From positions 1 to 55,669 of the forward strand of contig CANLAQ010000014.1 in NCBI GenBank assembly GCA_947488235.1: a DNA stretch of 55,669 nt. Direction: 5' to 3'. This DNA comes from Flavobacteriales bacterium. Lineage in GTDB: Bacteria > Bacteroidota > Bacteroidia > Flavobacteriales_D > Crocinitomicaceae. Below are positions 9,823-18,993 of the stretch, piece after piece (positions within the stretch are counted from its first letter, which is position 1; each line of letters starts with the position of its first letter). The position numbers and the translations under genes are program-made. Below the pieces are notes generated by a model, which ran no database searches, was not told the DNA's origin, and worked only from the letters and a program-made list of their open reading frames with translations.

Positions 9823-10421
9823 AGAACGAACATTTGTCAGACAAAGCAAAGCATGACCTCGTATTGGTTGAAGCCGCTAAGTCAGGAAAACAAAGCGCAT
9901 ACGCTGAGTTGATGGATCGCTACCGCGATTCTATTTATTATATGATGGTGAAAATGGTAAAGAATCAGGATGATGCTGATGATTTAACCATTGAAGCGTT
10001 TGGGAAAGCATTTAATCGATTAGATCAATATTCACCGAGTTTCGCCTTTAGTACATGGCTGTTTAAAATTGCTTCCAATAACTGTATTGACTTTATTAGA
10101 AAGAAACGCATTCAAGTGCTTTCTATGGATGCTGGTGTATCTACTTCTGATGGTGGATATATGAGAATTGATGCGAAATCAAATACGCACAATCCGGAGG
10201 AATCGTTGATTTATGGACAAAGACTCAGTCATATGCGCTTGCTGGTAAGTAAACTAAAACCCCGCTATAGAGAATTGGTTGAAAAACGCTATTTCGAAGA
10301 GTTGAGTTATGAAGAAATTGCGCTTGAGTTGAATCTACCTTTGGGAACTGTTAAGGCTCAGTTGTTTCGTGCTCGAGATTTCTTAGCCAATATGATGGAA
10401 AAAACCAAGGATACGATCTAG
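9816..10421 (+). CDS. ECF-type RNA polymerase sigma factor
   Basis: A 201-residue sigma-70 family protein. Region 2 spans about residues 30-95 (YRDSIYYMMVKMVKNQDDADDLTIEAFGKAF, STWLFKIASNNCIDFIRKKR) and region 4 about 135-195 (RYRELVEKRYFEELSYEEIA, LPLGTVKAQLFRAR). No anti-sigma factor is adjacent. It overlaps the glycosyltransferase by 7 bases and rsmG by 1 base, so the three genes are probably one transcript. Its target promoters cannot be inferred. Confidence 0.9.
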   Translation: MVENEHLSDKAKHDLVLVEAAKSGKQSAYAELMDRYRDSIYYMMVKMVKNQDDADDLTIEAFGKAFNRLDQYSPSFAFSTWLFKIASNNCIDFIRKKRIQVLSMDAGVSTSDGGYMRIDAKSNTHNPEESLIYGQRLSHMRLLVSKLKPRYRELVEKRYFEELSYEEIALELNLPLGTVKAQLFRARDFLANMMEKTKDTI

Positions 10422-11047
10422 TGGAACAAATAAAGCATCATTTTCCCTCTCTTTCCAGTGAACAAATCGAACAATTTACAGCATTAGAATCTCTTTATAG
10501 TCATTGGAACGAGCAAATAAATGTCATTTCCCGAAAGGACATTGAAAATTTCTACGAAAGACATGTCCTTCATTCTTTGGGGATAGCAAAGGTCCTCGAA
10601 TTTAAGAAGGGTACAGAAGTTTTGGATGTTGGAACAGGTGGAGGTTTTCCTGGAATTCCATTGGCAATTCTTTTTCCTGATACTCATTTTACATTGGTAG
10701 ATTCGATTGGCAAAAAAATTAAAGTGGTTCAAGAGGTCTCTTCAGCATTAGGATTAAAAAATGTAACCGCTATTCATCAAAGAGCGGAAGAAGTGAAAGG
10801 TAAGTTTGATTTTGTTGTGAGTAGGGCAGTAACCAAAATGTCTGATTTCATTCCCTGGGTGGAAAAAAAGATTAAACAAGAATCTATTCATTCCTTAAAA
10901 AATGGAATTTTATATCTTAAAGGCGGGGAATTAAAGGAAGAAATGCGTTTGGTGAAGCAAAAAAATAAAGCCTATCATTTACCCTTATTTTATAAGGAAG
11001 AATTTTTTGAAACCAAGCAAGTGGTTTATGTGAAATTAGTTAAGTAG
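10421..11047 (+). CDS. rsmG: 16S rRNA (guanine-N7)-methyltransferase RsmG
   Basis: Methylates G527 of 16S rRNA using S-adenosylmethionine. The 208-residue protein has the GidB features: SHWNEQINVISRKDIENFYERHVLHSL, the SAM-binding VLDVGTGGGFPGIPLAI, and VSRAVTKMSDFIPWV. The start is GTG, forming a TAGTG junction with the sigma-factor stop (1-base overlap), consistent with translational coupling. Its 3' end overlaps the convergent apaG by 12 bases. Confidence 0.94.
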   Translation: MEQIKHHFPSLSSEQIEQFTALESLYSHWNEQINVISRKDIENFYERHVLHSLGIAKVLEFKKGTEVLDVGTGGGFPGIPLAILFPDTHFTLVDSIGKKIKVVQEVSSALGLKNVTAIHQRAEEVKGKFDFVVSRAVTKMSDFIPWVEKKIKQESIHSLKNGILYLKGGELKEEMRLVKQKNKAYHLPLFYKEEFFETKQVVYVKLVK

Positions 11048-11422
11048 AATCGGATATACCATCGTGAATTCAGGTATTTTAACTTTAAACAGCTCCTCAT
11101 TGAATAAGTTTTTGAAAGTATAATAGCCCGTCATTTTTCCATAAGGCATAAAAAATTCTGTAAAACTCGAATAAGTAAACTTCCCATCAGGTAGTATTTC
11201 CGGTTGTAAACCGATTACGCCTTCTCCTTCTATTTCTGCAGCACCCAACAATAAGTGTTCGACAAACCATTGGCGGCGCAATAATTGAATAGAGTAGGGT
11301 AAGTGATTTTGAATCACAACATCATATTTAAATCTAAAAGGCCCCTCTGGAAGCAAAGATTCGTCTAAAAGAAAAGTTGTTTTCACACTGATCTCGACCT
11401 CATAAATTTCTTTTTCAATCAT
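11036..11422 (-). CDS. apaG: ApaG domain protein
   Basis: A 128-residue protein made of a single ApaG (DUF525) fold. Conserved segments include YDVVIQNHLPYSIQLLRRQWFV, GVIGLQPEILPDGKFTYSSF and GKMTGYYTFKN. The biochemical role of ApaG is not settled; it has been linked to Co2+/Mg2+ handling and nucleotide binding. It converges on rsmG with a 12-base overlap, and about 60 bases separate its start from the folC stop. Confidence 0.9.
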   Translation of the reverse strand: MIEKEIYEVEISVKTTFLLDESLLPEGPFRFKYDVVIQNHLPYSIQLLRRQWFVEHLLLGAAEIEGEGVIGLQPEILPDGKFTYSSFTEFFMPYGKMTGYYTFKNLFNEELFKVKIPEFTMVYPILLN

Positions 11423-11480
11423 AGGAAACTTTTTAACTTAAACAAAGCTAGGAGAAATTTGTGCGCAAAAATTAATAATA

Positions 11481-12698
11481 TTAATTCAACCCTGGATATT
11501 TTAAATCTGCAATTAAAAAGAAACTACCCGTTATTACGATTAAATCTTCTTCATGGCTAAGCCTTAGCACTTCTCTCAATGCTTCATTTACTTCCTCAAA
11601 TACTTTTTTCACTTGTGGAATTTGTTCTTTAATCATCTTTAAATCTGATATCTTCATGGATCTTTCATTCTTAAAAGCACAAAGATAAAGTTCAGCGTGT
11701 TTTGGAATTAGATGCATTAAATCAAGAATTGGTTTGTCTTGACTGCTGCCTAGAATGAAACTAATTTTTTTATGCCCTAAAGCCTCGACAGCTTCTATGG
11801 TCGCTTTCATTCCAGCAGGATTGTGAGAAACATCTGCAATTAGGGTTGGATTTTGCTGTAAAATTTGAAATCTACCAAAATGACCACTATTTTCTTGGAG
11901 TTTAATCAATGCTTGATGAATGGTTGCTGAAGTACATTCTTTATCTATGATTTTAACAGCTTCAATCGCAGTATTCAAATTAGACAATTGATAAAGAGGA
12001 AGTGGGAAAGGAAGATCTAGTTGGCGCGGAAAGTGTACCGGTGCATTTCTTTGATTGGCTACTTGAACCAAAAGATTTCTACTGCTTTCAGTATCATTAT
12101 TGATCAATACTGGAATATTTTCTTTGATTATACCTGCTTTTTCTAATGCAATTTCCTCCAGAGTATCACCTAAAAATTGTTGATGATCCAGTGCAATCGG
12201 TGTGATAATGCTAAGTATAGGTTTAATGACATTGCTTGCGTCTAAACGACCCCCCAAACCTGTTTCGATAACTGCGATTTCACAATTATTATTTTTGAAG
12301 TGAACCAATGCCATGGCGAAAGTGATTTCAAAGAATGAAGGTTTAATCGTTAATTCAGCACTTTTTATTGCGCTGCAAAAATGAAGTACTTCTTCTTCAC
12401 CAATCATTACACCATTAATTTTTATTCTTTCTCTGAAATCAAAGAGGTGTGGAGAGGTAAATAAGCCTACTTTTCTACCTTTTTCTATTAGAATGGAATT
12501 GATATAGGCACAGGTGGAGCCTTTCCCGTTGGTTCCGGCTACATGAATATAAGATTGATTTTCTTGTGGATTTTCAAATATTCCTAGTAAATAAGAAATA
12601 CGCTCTAAACCTGGTTTGTAGGCGCTAGCACCCTTTTCTTGATAAGAAGGAAATTGTTTGAATAACCAAGTTATTGCTTCGGAATAGTTATCGAGCAT
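11481..12698 (-). CDS. folC: Dihydrofolate synthase / folylpolyglutamate synthase
   Basis: Adds glutamate to dihydropteroate and to folates. The 405-residue protein shows the Mur-ligase ATP loop in HVAGTNGKGSTCAYINSIL, the VIETGLGGRLDASNVI motif, the SIITPIALDHQQFLGDTLEEIA segment and a C-terminal LIADVSHNPAGMKATIEA block. The length is normal. Its start overlaps the end of the tonB-like gene by 11 bases; folC after exb/tonB genes is a recurring Bacteroidota arrangement without an obvious functional link. Confidence 0.93.
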   Translation of the reverse strand: MLDNYSEAITWLFKQFPSYQEKGASAYKPGLERISYLLGIFENPQENQSYIHVAGTNGKGSTCAYINSILIEKGRKVGLFTSPHLFDFRERIKINGVMIGEEEVLHFCSAIKSAELTIKPSFFEITFAMALVHFKNNNCEIAVIETGLGGRLDASNVIKPILSIITPIALDHQQFLGDTLEEIALEKAGIIKENIPVLINNDTESSRNLLVQVANQRNAPVHFPRQLDLPFPLPLYQLSNLNTAIEAVKIIDKECTSATIHQALIKLQENSGHFGRFQILQQNPTLIADVSHNPAGMKATIEAVEALGHKKISFILGSSQDKPILDLMHLIPKHAELYLCAFKNERSMKISDLKMIKEQIPQVKKVFEEVNEALREVLRLSHEEDLIVITGSFFLIADLKYPGLN

Positions 12699-13449
12699 GC
12701 AGGCTAACGGTCAAGTAGGTGAAGGCTAAACCAGCATCTTTGTCCTTTTTGTAATGAACTTGCTTAATAACTTCTCGAATAACCTCGTTAATAATTTTAA
12801 GATCAATAGTGGTTCCTATAGATCTAATGTAGGATGCATTTACCACATCACCATTGGCATTGATGGTTAATTTTAGATTGATTTTACTATCAAAATCAAT
12901 AGCATATTCAGGTAACTTAGGATCATTCAATCTTACTCTATTTTTTCCATCACCAACACCATTTCCTTCACCATTTCCTTCACCACCTCCATTGCCACCA
13001 AAAGGGCCGTTTCCTGAACCATTTCCACCGCCATTTCCTCCTGATCCAAATGGATTGTTTCCAACATGTGATGTTGATGGACCATTCTGCGTGTTATTAC
13101 CGTTTGTTTTATTTGAATTTCCTGAATTAACTTTTACATTAATGTTGTTATTTCCTGTAATTAATTGTTGAACTTGCTCTTTTGGAGTGTCTAATTTATC
13201 ATTAGTTGCCGTTCCTCCGCCTGACAAACCGCCATCTGTTTTTAGTTCAAGATATTTTTCAGGGATAGATAAGGCTTGAATTACTTCATCGGATTTAAAT
13301 GGAGGAATATCTTTTGGAACAGGAGCGTAAATAGAAAAAGTAATGAAGTAAGAAACGACAAGAAGCAAGGTAATGGATAGAAAAGAAGCCACCAAAGCAA
13401 TTTGCTGATCCTTTATCTCATCCTTATGTGTTATTTGAAAAATTTCCAT
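12688..13449 (-). CDS. TonB-like energy transducer
   Basis: A 253-residue protein with one membrane segment (about residues 19-41), a Gly/Asn-rich linker (about 75-170) in place of the usual Pro-rich TonB linker, and a C-terminal TonB-type domain (LPEYAIDFDSKINLKLTIN through AFTYLTVSLHAR). It should span the periplasm and pass ExbB/ExbD energy to outer-membrane receptors such as the one at 47189-49822, although a Tol-like role is also possible. It follows exbD at a 73-base gap and overlaps folC by 11 bases. Confidence 0.83.
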   Translation of the reverse strand: MEIFQITHKDEIKDQQIALVASFLSITLLLVVSYFITFSIYAPVPKDIPPFKSDEVIQALSIPEKYLELKTDGGLSGGGTATNDKLDTPKEQVQQLITGNNNINVKVNSGNSNKTNGNNTQNGPSTSHVGNNPFGSGGNGGGNGSGNGPFGGNGGGEGNGEGNGVGDGKNRVRLNDPKLPEYAIDFDSKINLKLTINANGDVVNASYIRSIGTTIDLKIINEVIREVIKQVHYKKDKDAGLAFTYLTVSLHAR

Positions 13450-13522
13450 CTCTTATTGAATTACTTTCTAGTGGACTTAACGCAATTTTATCTCGAAAGT
13501 TACTAGTGTATAGTAGTTTTTA

Positions 13523-13918
13523 TCAATCTTGCTTGGTAGCAATAATAATCTTAAGATCATGATCCATCCCTAATTTCAGTAAATCCACTAATTCTTGAAC
13601 TTGTGAATCAAAAGGAATGCGTAAAATGACAGTTTTGTCACCTATTCTATCAGTTTCAGCGATTAGTAAATCCTCTACTTGATCAAATGGCACTTCTTTT
13701 TTATCGACAAAGTATTTCTTTTCAGAGGTTACCGTTAGGGTGATATGACTTGACTCTGTTTTTTCATTAGCATCTGATTTGGGCAGAGGAACCTTAATTA
13801 CATTAGGATTCGCTAAGGTCGAAATGATCAAGAAAAACAACAACAAGAAGAACATGATATCACTTAACGCAGAAGTAGCAACTTCGGCATGAAATCTTCT
13901 ATTTCGTTTGATCGCCAT
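13523..13918 (-). CDS. ExbD/TolR family biopolymer transporter
   Basis: A 131-residue protein with one N-terminal membrane segment (ALSDIMFFLLLFFLIISTL) and a small periplasmic domain. The channel Asp of the family is in LSDIMFFLL. It works with ExbB as the proton channel driving TonB. Its start overlaps the exbB stop by 20 bases, indicating coupled translation. ExbD versus TolR cannot be decided by eye; the TonB-like neighbour favours ExbD. Confidence 0.88.
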   Translation of the reverse strand: MAIKRNRRFHAEVATSALSDIMFFLLLFFLIISTLANPNVIKVPLPKSDANEKTESSHITLTVTSEKKYFVDKKEVPFDQVEDLLIAETDRIGDKTVILRIPFDSQVQELVDLLKLGMDHDLKIIIATKQD

Positions 13919-14654
13919 TGCTAGGTCTTTGAATTAAGTTAACGAAGTCTAAATTTACTTTTTGGATCGCAAGCGCATAGCTATCAATCATTCCATTCAG
14001 AAGGTGATACGCTGAAAAAGCAACGATACCAACGATTAACCCTGAACCACTACTGATCATTTTTTCGTATAGTCCACCTGAGATATTTCCAATAGAAACA
14101 TTTTCGGTAATCGAAATACTATAGAAAATTTTAATTACTCCAGAAATGGTACCGATAAATCCAAGCGTTGGTGCGATACCAGCAATCAATCCAAGATGAC
14201 CGATGCTTTTTTCCATTTTTCCAATTTCAATATTCACCACTTTTTCCATATTGGATTCAATCTGTGCTACTGGTCGACCTACAGTAAGAACACCTTCTCT
14301 TACAACATTTCCAAAGGCAGTTTCATCGCGTGATAATACTTCAAGCACTGGAGCAATATTTCCAGCTTGTAAATTCGGTTTAATTTCATTTAGCATATGC
14401 ATGTTGTATTTTGACATTCTTCTAATATATCGGTAACGGTTTACAATCACAATGATAGTGTAAAACAAAAGCAATCCAATTGGGATTAAAAACACCCCAC
14501 CTTTCATTAACATGTTAAAGATGGACAAGGACTCAGGTTTAGCAGCCGTTTTAGCACCTTCATTTACTACCTCTGCGGCTACACCTTGTGTGAAAGCAAA
14601 AAATGTAAAAAAGATAAACCCGAGGGTAAAAATGTATTTGATTTGTTTTTTCAT
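13899..14654 (-). CDS. ExbB/TolQ/MotA family proton channel
   Basis: A 251-residue inner-membrane protein. It has an N-terminal signal-like segment (MKKQIKYIFTLGFIFFTFFAF), a membrane helix near residues 55-75, a cytoplasmic stretch and two further helices (HLGLIAGIAPTLGFIGTISG and SGLIVGIVAFSAYHLLNG). It forms the proton channel with ExbD. I prefer ATG 14654 because it gives the signal-like N-terminus; an in-frame ATG at 14702 would add 16 polar residues. The preceding truncated relative is unusual. Confidence 0.86.
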   Translation of the reverse strand: MKKQIKYIFTLGFIFFTFFAFTQGVAAEVVNEGAKTAAKPESLSIFNMLMKGGVFLIPIGLLLFYTIIVIVNRYRYIRRMSKYNMHMLNEIKPNLQAGNIAPVLEVLSRDETAFGNVVREGVLTVGRPVAQIESNMEKVVNIEIGKMEKSIGHLGLIAGIAPTLGFIGTISGVIKIFYSISITENVSIGNISGGLYEKMISSGSGLIVGIVAFSAYHLLNGMIDSYALAIQKVNLDFVNLIQRPSNGDQTK

Positions 14655-14796
14655 TGTCTTTAAAATAGGTTGATGTAAAAATACTTTTTCATTGTTATGC
14701 ATATACCTCCGACATTACTTAGATATCCACATTTGATTGTTATAAATAGTCCTCGGTAAAAAGTTACAAATCACACTAGAAATATTTTTGAAAAAA

Positions 14797-15147
14797 TCAG
14801 TCAATTTTCACCTCTGTGGTATTCCTCACGAGCTCTTCAAGCATCTTTGCCATGGGTGTTTCTGAAGATTTACATAGCGCTAAGGCTTCTTCAATTTCAT
14901 TGTTTAACAACAATTTTTTCACTTCTTCACTCAGTTTATCCGCTTCTTTTTTAGCGGCTCTAATGGTCAGAATCCTTTCCACAAAAATAAAAACACTATA
15001 CCCAAAAAGTAGGAGTAATAGTAGGTTAACTACCCAACCAATTCCACTATTTGATTGCTTTATGATTTCCCATATCGGGACCTCCTTAAGTAATGTCTTA
15101 GGGAGTTTAGCAGTACTGATTACATTAAAAAATAATGGTAAGTCCAA
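14797..15147 (-). CDS. Truncated ExbB/TolQ-like protein
   Basis: A 116-residue frame whose layout matches only the N-terminal part of an ExbB/TolQ protein: a short lead, one membrane helix (GWVVNLLLLLLFGYSVFIFVE), then a cytoplasmic segment ending EALALCKSSETPMAKMLEELVRN before a TGA stop. The two C-terminal channel helices are absent, and I found no remnant of them in the 142 bases before the full-length exbB. It may be a decayed paralogue or a retained small membrane protein. It begins 15 bases after nhaD. Confidence 0.65.
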   Translation of the reverse strand: MDLPLFFNVISTAKLPKTLLKEVPIWEIIKQSNSGIGWVVNLLLLLLFGYSVFIFVERILTIRAAKKEADKLSEEVKKLLLNNEIEEALALCKSSETPMAKMLEELVRNTTEVKID

Positions 15148-15162
15148 TTTAGTAGGTAATTA

Positions 15163-16497
15163 TTAATGTAAAATTAAAAAAACGCCGATTCCAGCAAAGT
15201 ATCCAATGATTGCGATCCAAGAAATATTTTTCAAGTACCAAATGAATGAAATGTTTTCCATACCCATAGCTACCACACCTGCAGCAGAACCAATCAATAA
15301 TATAGAACCGCCTGTCCCTGCAGTATAAGCAATTAAATGCCATAGGTTGGAGTCGCTTGGAAATTGAAACATACCAATACTAGCCGCAACCAGTGGGACA
15401 TTGTCAATCACAGAGGACGCCAATCCGAGAAGAACAATAAAGGATTTATCGGAAATAGATTGCGCTACCGAAGTTCCAAAATTTAATATCATGCCACTTG
15501 ATTCCATTGCAGCAATGGTCATTAATATTCCAAGAAAAAACAAAACAGATGGGATTTCAATTTTTGTAAGTGCTTTCTTCGTAGGTCCTGGAATTGCATT
15601 AGATTCCTCCGTTTCATTTAATTGCATAGTGAATTTTCTCTTGCTTACTATTTCTGCAATTAGAGAAAACAAGGCCAATGAAAGCATCATCCCCATATAA
15701 GGTGGTAAGTGGAATACGATTTTAGAAATGGGAACGAGCAGCAATAAGATTAATCCTATGAATACCATTAAAGTTGCTTTGGGTGTACTTTCTTTCGCGA
15801 AGGCAACATTAATATTCCCTTTTAATGCAGGAGAAAAGGATATGATACTTAGCGGAACAAGAAGACAGACTAAAGCGGGTAAGAAAGTGTTGATTACTAA
15901 GGGCAGGGCACTTACTTTTCCAGCAATCCACAACATAGTTGTCGTTATATCTCCAATCGGAGACCAAGCGCCTCCGGCATTTGCGGCAATTATTATGAGA
16001 CCAATAAAGTAAAGTCTAGTTTCTTTTTCAGTAACTATTTTGCGCAGAATAGTAATGAGTACAATGGTAGCGGTGAGGTTATCGATGAGGGCAGAAAGAA
16101 AAAAGCCAATTGCGGCGATGATCCACAAGATCTTGACCTTATTTTTGGTTTGAATCCATTTTTGAATGACACTAAAACCATCGAAATAATCTATGATTTC
16201 AACAATTGCCATCGCGCCAATCAGAAAGATTAAGATTTCAGCTGTTTTACCAAAATGATGTAATAAAGTTGATTCAATGAGCGCACTTTTAGCACCCATA
16301 AAATTCGGAATTACATTTATCAGCTCTATATTATTGGGATCTAACCAAAAAGTTATTGCTTCAGAATTCATTAACAGCAGCCCCCAAGTACAAGCCATCA
16401 TCAGCAAAGCCGGTATTAGTTTGTCTATTTTAAGGGCATGTTCAAAAGTAATCGCAAGGTAACCTAGAATAAAAATTGCGAGAATAGAGATTACCAT
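15163..16497 (-). CDS. nhaD: NhaD family sodium/proton antiporter
   Basis: A 444-residue polytopic inner-membrane protein (about 11-13 hydrophobic segments) of the NhaD/ion-transporter superfamily, exchanging Na+ for H+. Supporting segments include LIDNLTATIVLITILRKI, ANAGGAWSPIGDITTTMLWI, VIDNVPLVAASIGMF and GGSILLIGSAAGVVAMGM, which carry the paired conserved DN and GG motifs. It follows the dehydrogenase gene by 19 bases and precedes the truncated exbB-like gene by 15, so these may be co-transcribed. NhaD is common in marine and saline-adapted Bacteroidota. Confidence 0.9.
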   Translation of the reverse strand: MVISILAIFILGYLAITFEHALKIDKLIPALLMMACTWGLLLMNSEAITFWLDPNNIELINVIPNFMGAKSALIESTLLHHFGKTAEILIFLIGAMAIVEIIDYFDGFSVIQKWIQTKNKVKILWIIAAIGFFLSALIDNLTATIVLITILRKIVTEKETRLYFIGLIIIAANAGGAWSPIGDITTTMLWIAGKVSALPLVINTFLPALVCLLVPLSIISFSPALKGNINVAFAKESTPKATLMVFIGLILLLLVPISKIVFHLPPYMGMMLSLALFSLIAEIVSKRKFTMQLNETEESNAIPGPTKKALTKIEIPSVLFFLGILMTIAAMESSGMILNFGTSVAQSISDKSFIVLLGLASSVIDNVPLVAASIGMFQFPSDSNLWHLIAYTAGTGGSILLIGSAAGVVAMGMENISFIWYLKNISWIAIIGYFAGIGVFLILH

Positions 16498-16516
16498 AGC
16501 AATAATATTAAACTTC

Positions 16517-17746
16517 TTATACGAGTTGCTTCAGTGCAATTTCAAAGGCAGCTTTTGCAATTCCTGTTTTTCCTGAATGAACAGCATGGGTTTTTTGCAG
16601 TGCTTGTTGAATGATTACACTGGTATCTTCAAAAATTCCTTTGTCGCTTATTACGCGAATGTCATTACTCATCAAGTAGGCGAAAACTCTTGCCATGCCA
16701 CAATTTGCAATAAAATCAGGAATTAATGATATCGAACGATCCGCTTTTTCAGCAATAGCACCAAAGAAAATTTCTGAATCAGCAAAAGGAACATTGGCAC
16801 CTGATGAAATAACAGATACGCCAGCTTTGAGCATTCGATTCAATTGCTCCTCGGTTATCATTCTACTTCCAGCACAAGGGATAAAAATATCTGCTTGGGT
16901 ATCCCAGATTTGCGCATTTACATCATCATAGCTCAATAAATTTGGATGCGATAGCGCAGTACCTTGTTTATTCAGAAACAAATCTTTCACTTCATCAAAG
17001 CTATATCCATCAGTATGGATTAATCCACCAAAACGATCGATAATTCCAACGATTAAAGCACCTTTTTGAGCTAAATAATATGCAGCGGAGGAACCAACAT
17101 TTCCCCAACCTTGCACTATTACCTTCTTACCTTTCAGTTCACCTCCCCAAATGGAATAATAATGTGCAATTGACATCGCTACACCATATCCAGTAATCAT
17201 ATCTGCGATTAAATATTTGCGGGCAATTAAGGGTGAATATTCTGGATCCTCAATTACTTTAGAAACTCCCTGTCTTAATTGACCAATTCTATTTATTTTT
17301 TGTGATTCTTTAGGTTGAAAATGTCCGTTAAATACGCCTTCTTGTGGATGCCATACGCCGCAATCTTCCGTTATTGGAATTACTTCATGAATTTCATCTA
17401 CATTGAGATCGCCACCCGTTCCGTAATAATGTTTTAACAAGGGGGATACTGCACTGTACCATCTTCTTAGTACGCCTTCTTTTCTTGGGTCCGTTGGGTC
17501 AAAGTTAATACCCGATTTTGCTCCACCAATGGGAGGTCCTGCTACCGTAAACTTTACTTCCATTGTTTTCGCTAAAGATTCGACTTCTCTTTTGTCTAAT
17601 CCTTTTCGCATTCTTGTTCCTCCACCAGCAGCACCACCTCTAAGACTATTTATCACTACCCAACCTTCAGCTTCTGTTTCTGGATCTTTCCATTCAAAGA
17701 CAATTTCAGGTCTTTTATTTTCAAATTTCTCTAGTAAATCTTTCAT
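16517..17746 (-). CDS. Glu/Leu/Phe/Val dehydrogenase
   Basis: A 409-residue NAD(P)-dependent amino-acid dehydrogenase that interconverts an amino acid with its 2-oxo acid and ammonia. The catalytic lysine region is GPPIGGAKSGINFDP, followed by YGTGGDLNVDE, and the Rossmann nucleotide loop is VIVQGWGNVGSSAAYYLA. GANVPF and DFIANCGMARVF are also family segments. Substrate preference (glutamate or branched chain) cannot be settled by eye. The start ATG 17746 is followed directly by recognisable sequence, and a -7 element lies 34 bases upstream. Confidence 0.88.
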   Translation of the reverse strand: MKDLLEKFENKRPEIVFEWKDPETEAEGWVVINSLRGGAAGGGTRMRKGLDKREVESLAKTMEVKFTVAGPPIGGAKSGINFDPTDPRKEGVLRRWYSAVSPLLKHYYGTGGDLNVDEIHEVIPITEDCGVWHPQEGVFNGHFQPKESQKINRIGQLRQGVSKVIEDPEYSPLIARKYLIADMITGYGVAMSIAHYYSIWGGELKGKKVIVQGWGNVGSSAAYYLAQKGALIVGIIDRFGGLIHTDGYSFDEVKDLFLNKQGTALSHPNLLSYDDVNAQIWDTQADIFIPCAGSRMITEEQLNRMLKAGVSVISSGANVPFADSEIFFGAIAEKADRSISLIPDFIANCGMARVFAYLMSNDIRVISDKGIFEDTSVIIQQALQKTHAVHSGKTGIAKAAFEIALKQLV

Positions 17747-17780
17747 TATTCGGTATACATGAATTAATTATTGCAAAACA

Positions 17781-17788
17781 CAAAAGTA
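17781..17788 (-). promoter_or_regulatory. -7 promoter element for the amino-acid dehydrogenase
   Basis: The minus strand reads TACTTTTG, matching TAnnTTTG. No TTG is seen at the usual distance upstream. Confidence 0.5.
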
Positions 17789-17858
17789 GGGAATGCTAGC
17801 GTTTGCTTATGTATTTAGAACTTTAGTTACGAACAGCAGCTTTGTGTATAAGTGTATT

Positions 17859-18929
17859 TTAGGGCATATGCAATACTCCGGAAATCACCTCCTTACGCGC
17901 ACCTGTTGCTTGTGGATTGGTATTCGGTTTTCCCATTAAATAACGAAGGCCCAAAAAGGCAAAAATAATGGCCTCTTTATAGTCAATTATTGCCGGAGCA
18001 GGGATGATGATTTCCCCTGTATAATAATACTGCAGGCGCTCCATTAGAAACTTGTTTTTAGCACCACCTCCTGTAACAAATACGCTGCTGAGGTTTTCTT
18101 CATTGAGTACTTTAGCAATCTGAATGGCTTCATGTTCCACCAAAGTTCTCATCACAGCGCTGGCTGTATTGTAGTGTTCCATCAAAGGCAGAAACTCTGC
18201 TTCTAACCATTCTGTCCCTAATGATTTTGGTGCTATTTCATTATAATAACTTAAGTCATTAAAATGAGACAATAAGACCTCGTCTAATACACCACTTTTA
18301 GCTATTTTTCCTTCATGATCGTACTCTAAATCATACTTGTTGGCCATTAAATTAAGTGGAATATTTCCAGGTGAAATGTCAAATGCCACCATTTTATCTT
18401 CTCTTTTGAAACTTATATTGGTGAATCCACCAATATTTAAAAAAGAGTGGGCTGTATTTTTAAATAACAGGTCATCACCAATTGGAACTAAAGGAGCTCC
18501 TTGTCCACCCGCTAGAATGTCCTTATTCCTAAAGTCATTAATTACCTTTATTCCAGTATGAAAAGCCAAACTCGTTCCGCAACCAATTTGGGTCGAAAAG
18601 CCAAGAGTAGGTTGATGAAAAATGGTTTGACCGTGCGAAGCGATAGCGGTAATATTAACCTTGTCTATATGGTAAATTTCAATAAATCGATTCACTTCTT
18701 GGGCATAAAAAAGCCCGATTTTTTTATCGAGTTCAAATATTTTTCGTGCACTTAATGTTTCAATTTGATTGAGTTGGTCTAATAATTCGCTAGGGTAGCA
18801 AACGGTTGAATAGCTGATTAAATCAAAAGAATACTCCTTTGAAGAAATGTCAAAGCTTACCAAAGCGATATCTAATCCATCTTTAGAAGTACCCGACATT
18901 AAACCAATAATTTGAACCTTATCTGTCAT
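17859..18929 (-). CDS. anmK: Anhydro-N-acetylmuramic acid kinase
   Basis: Phosphorylates 1,6-anhydro-N-acetylmuramic acid while opening the anhydro ring, recycling cell-wall muropeptides. The 356-residue protein begins with the family's ATP site IGLMSGTSKDGLDIALV and contains ASHGQTIFHQP, a LNIGGFTNIS block and VFVTGGGAKNKFLM. I chose ATG 18929 (MTDKVQIIGL) over the ATG at 18950 because it fits the conserved N-terminus. It is divergent from the acyl-CoA dehydrogenase. Confidence 0.92.
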   Translation of the reverse strand: MTDKVQIIGLMSGTSKDGLDIALVSFDISSKEYSFDLISYSTVCYPSELLDQLNQIETLSARKIFELDKKIGLFYAQEVNRFIEIYHIDKVNITAIASHGQTIFHQPTLGFSTQIGCGTSLAFHTGIKVINDFRNKDILAGGQGAPLVPIGDDLLFKNTAHSFLNIGGFTNISFKREDKMVAFDISPGNIPLNLMANKYDLEYDHEGKIAKSGVLDEVLLSHFNDLSYYNEIAPKSLGTEWLEAEFLPLMEHYNTASAVMRTLVEHEAIQIAKVLNEENLSSVFVTGGGAKNKFLMERLQYYYTGEIIIPAPAIIDYKEAIIFAFLGLRYLMGKPNTNPQATGARKEVISGVLHMP

Positions 18930-18932
18930 TAT

Positions 18933-18965
18933 TTGATAATAAAAGCACAAAATACGCTATTTTTG
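18933..18965 (+). promoter_or_regulatory. Promoter of acyl-CoA dehydrogenase gene
   Basis: TTG at 18933-18935, a 22-base spacer, then TATTTTTG (18958-18965), matching the Bacteroidota TTG / TAnnTTTG form. The start codon follows 28 bases later. Confidence 0.6.
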
Positions 18966-18993
18966 TAAAAGTAATACCAATATAAATAAGACT

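Noticed and set aside
12854..13171. Pro-rich plus-strand ORF (105 residues)
   Set aside because: It is the antisense shadow of the Gly/Asn-rich linker of the TonB-like gene; Gly codons read backwards as Pro.
14703..15147. One exbB gene split by a frameshift
   Set aside because: The missing two helices are not found in other frames of the gap, and the next exbB is complete.
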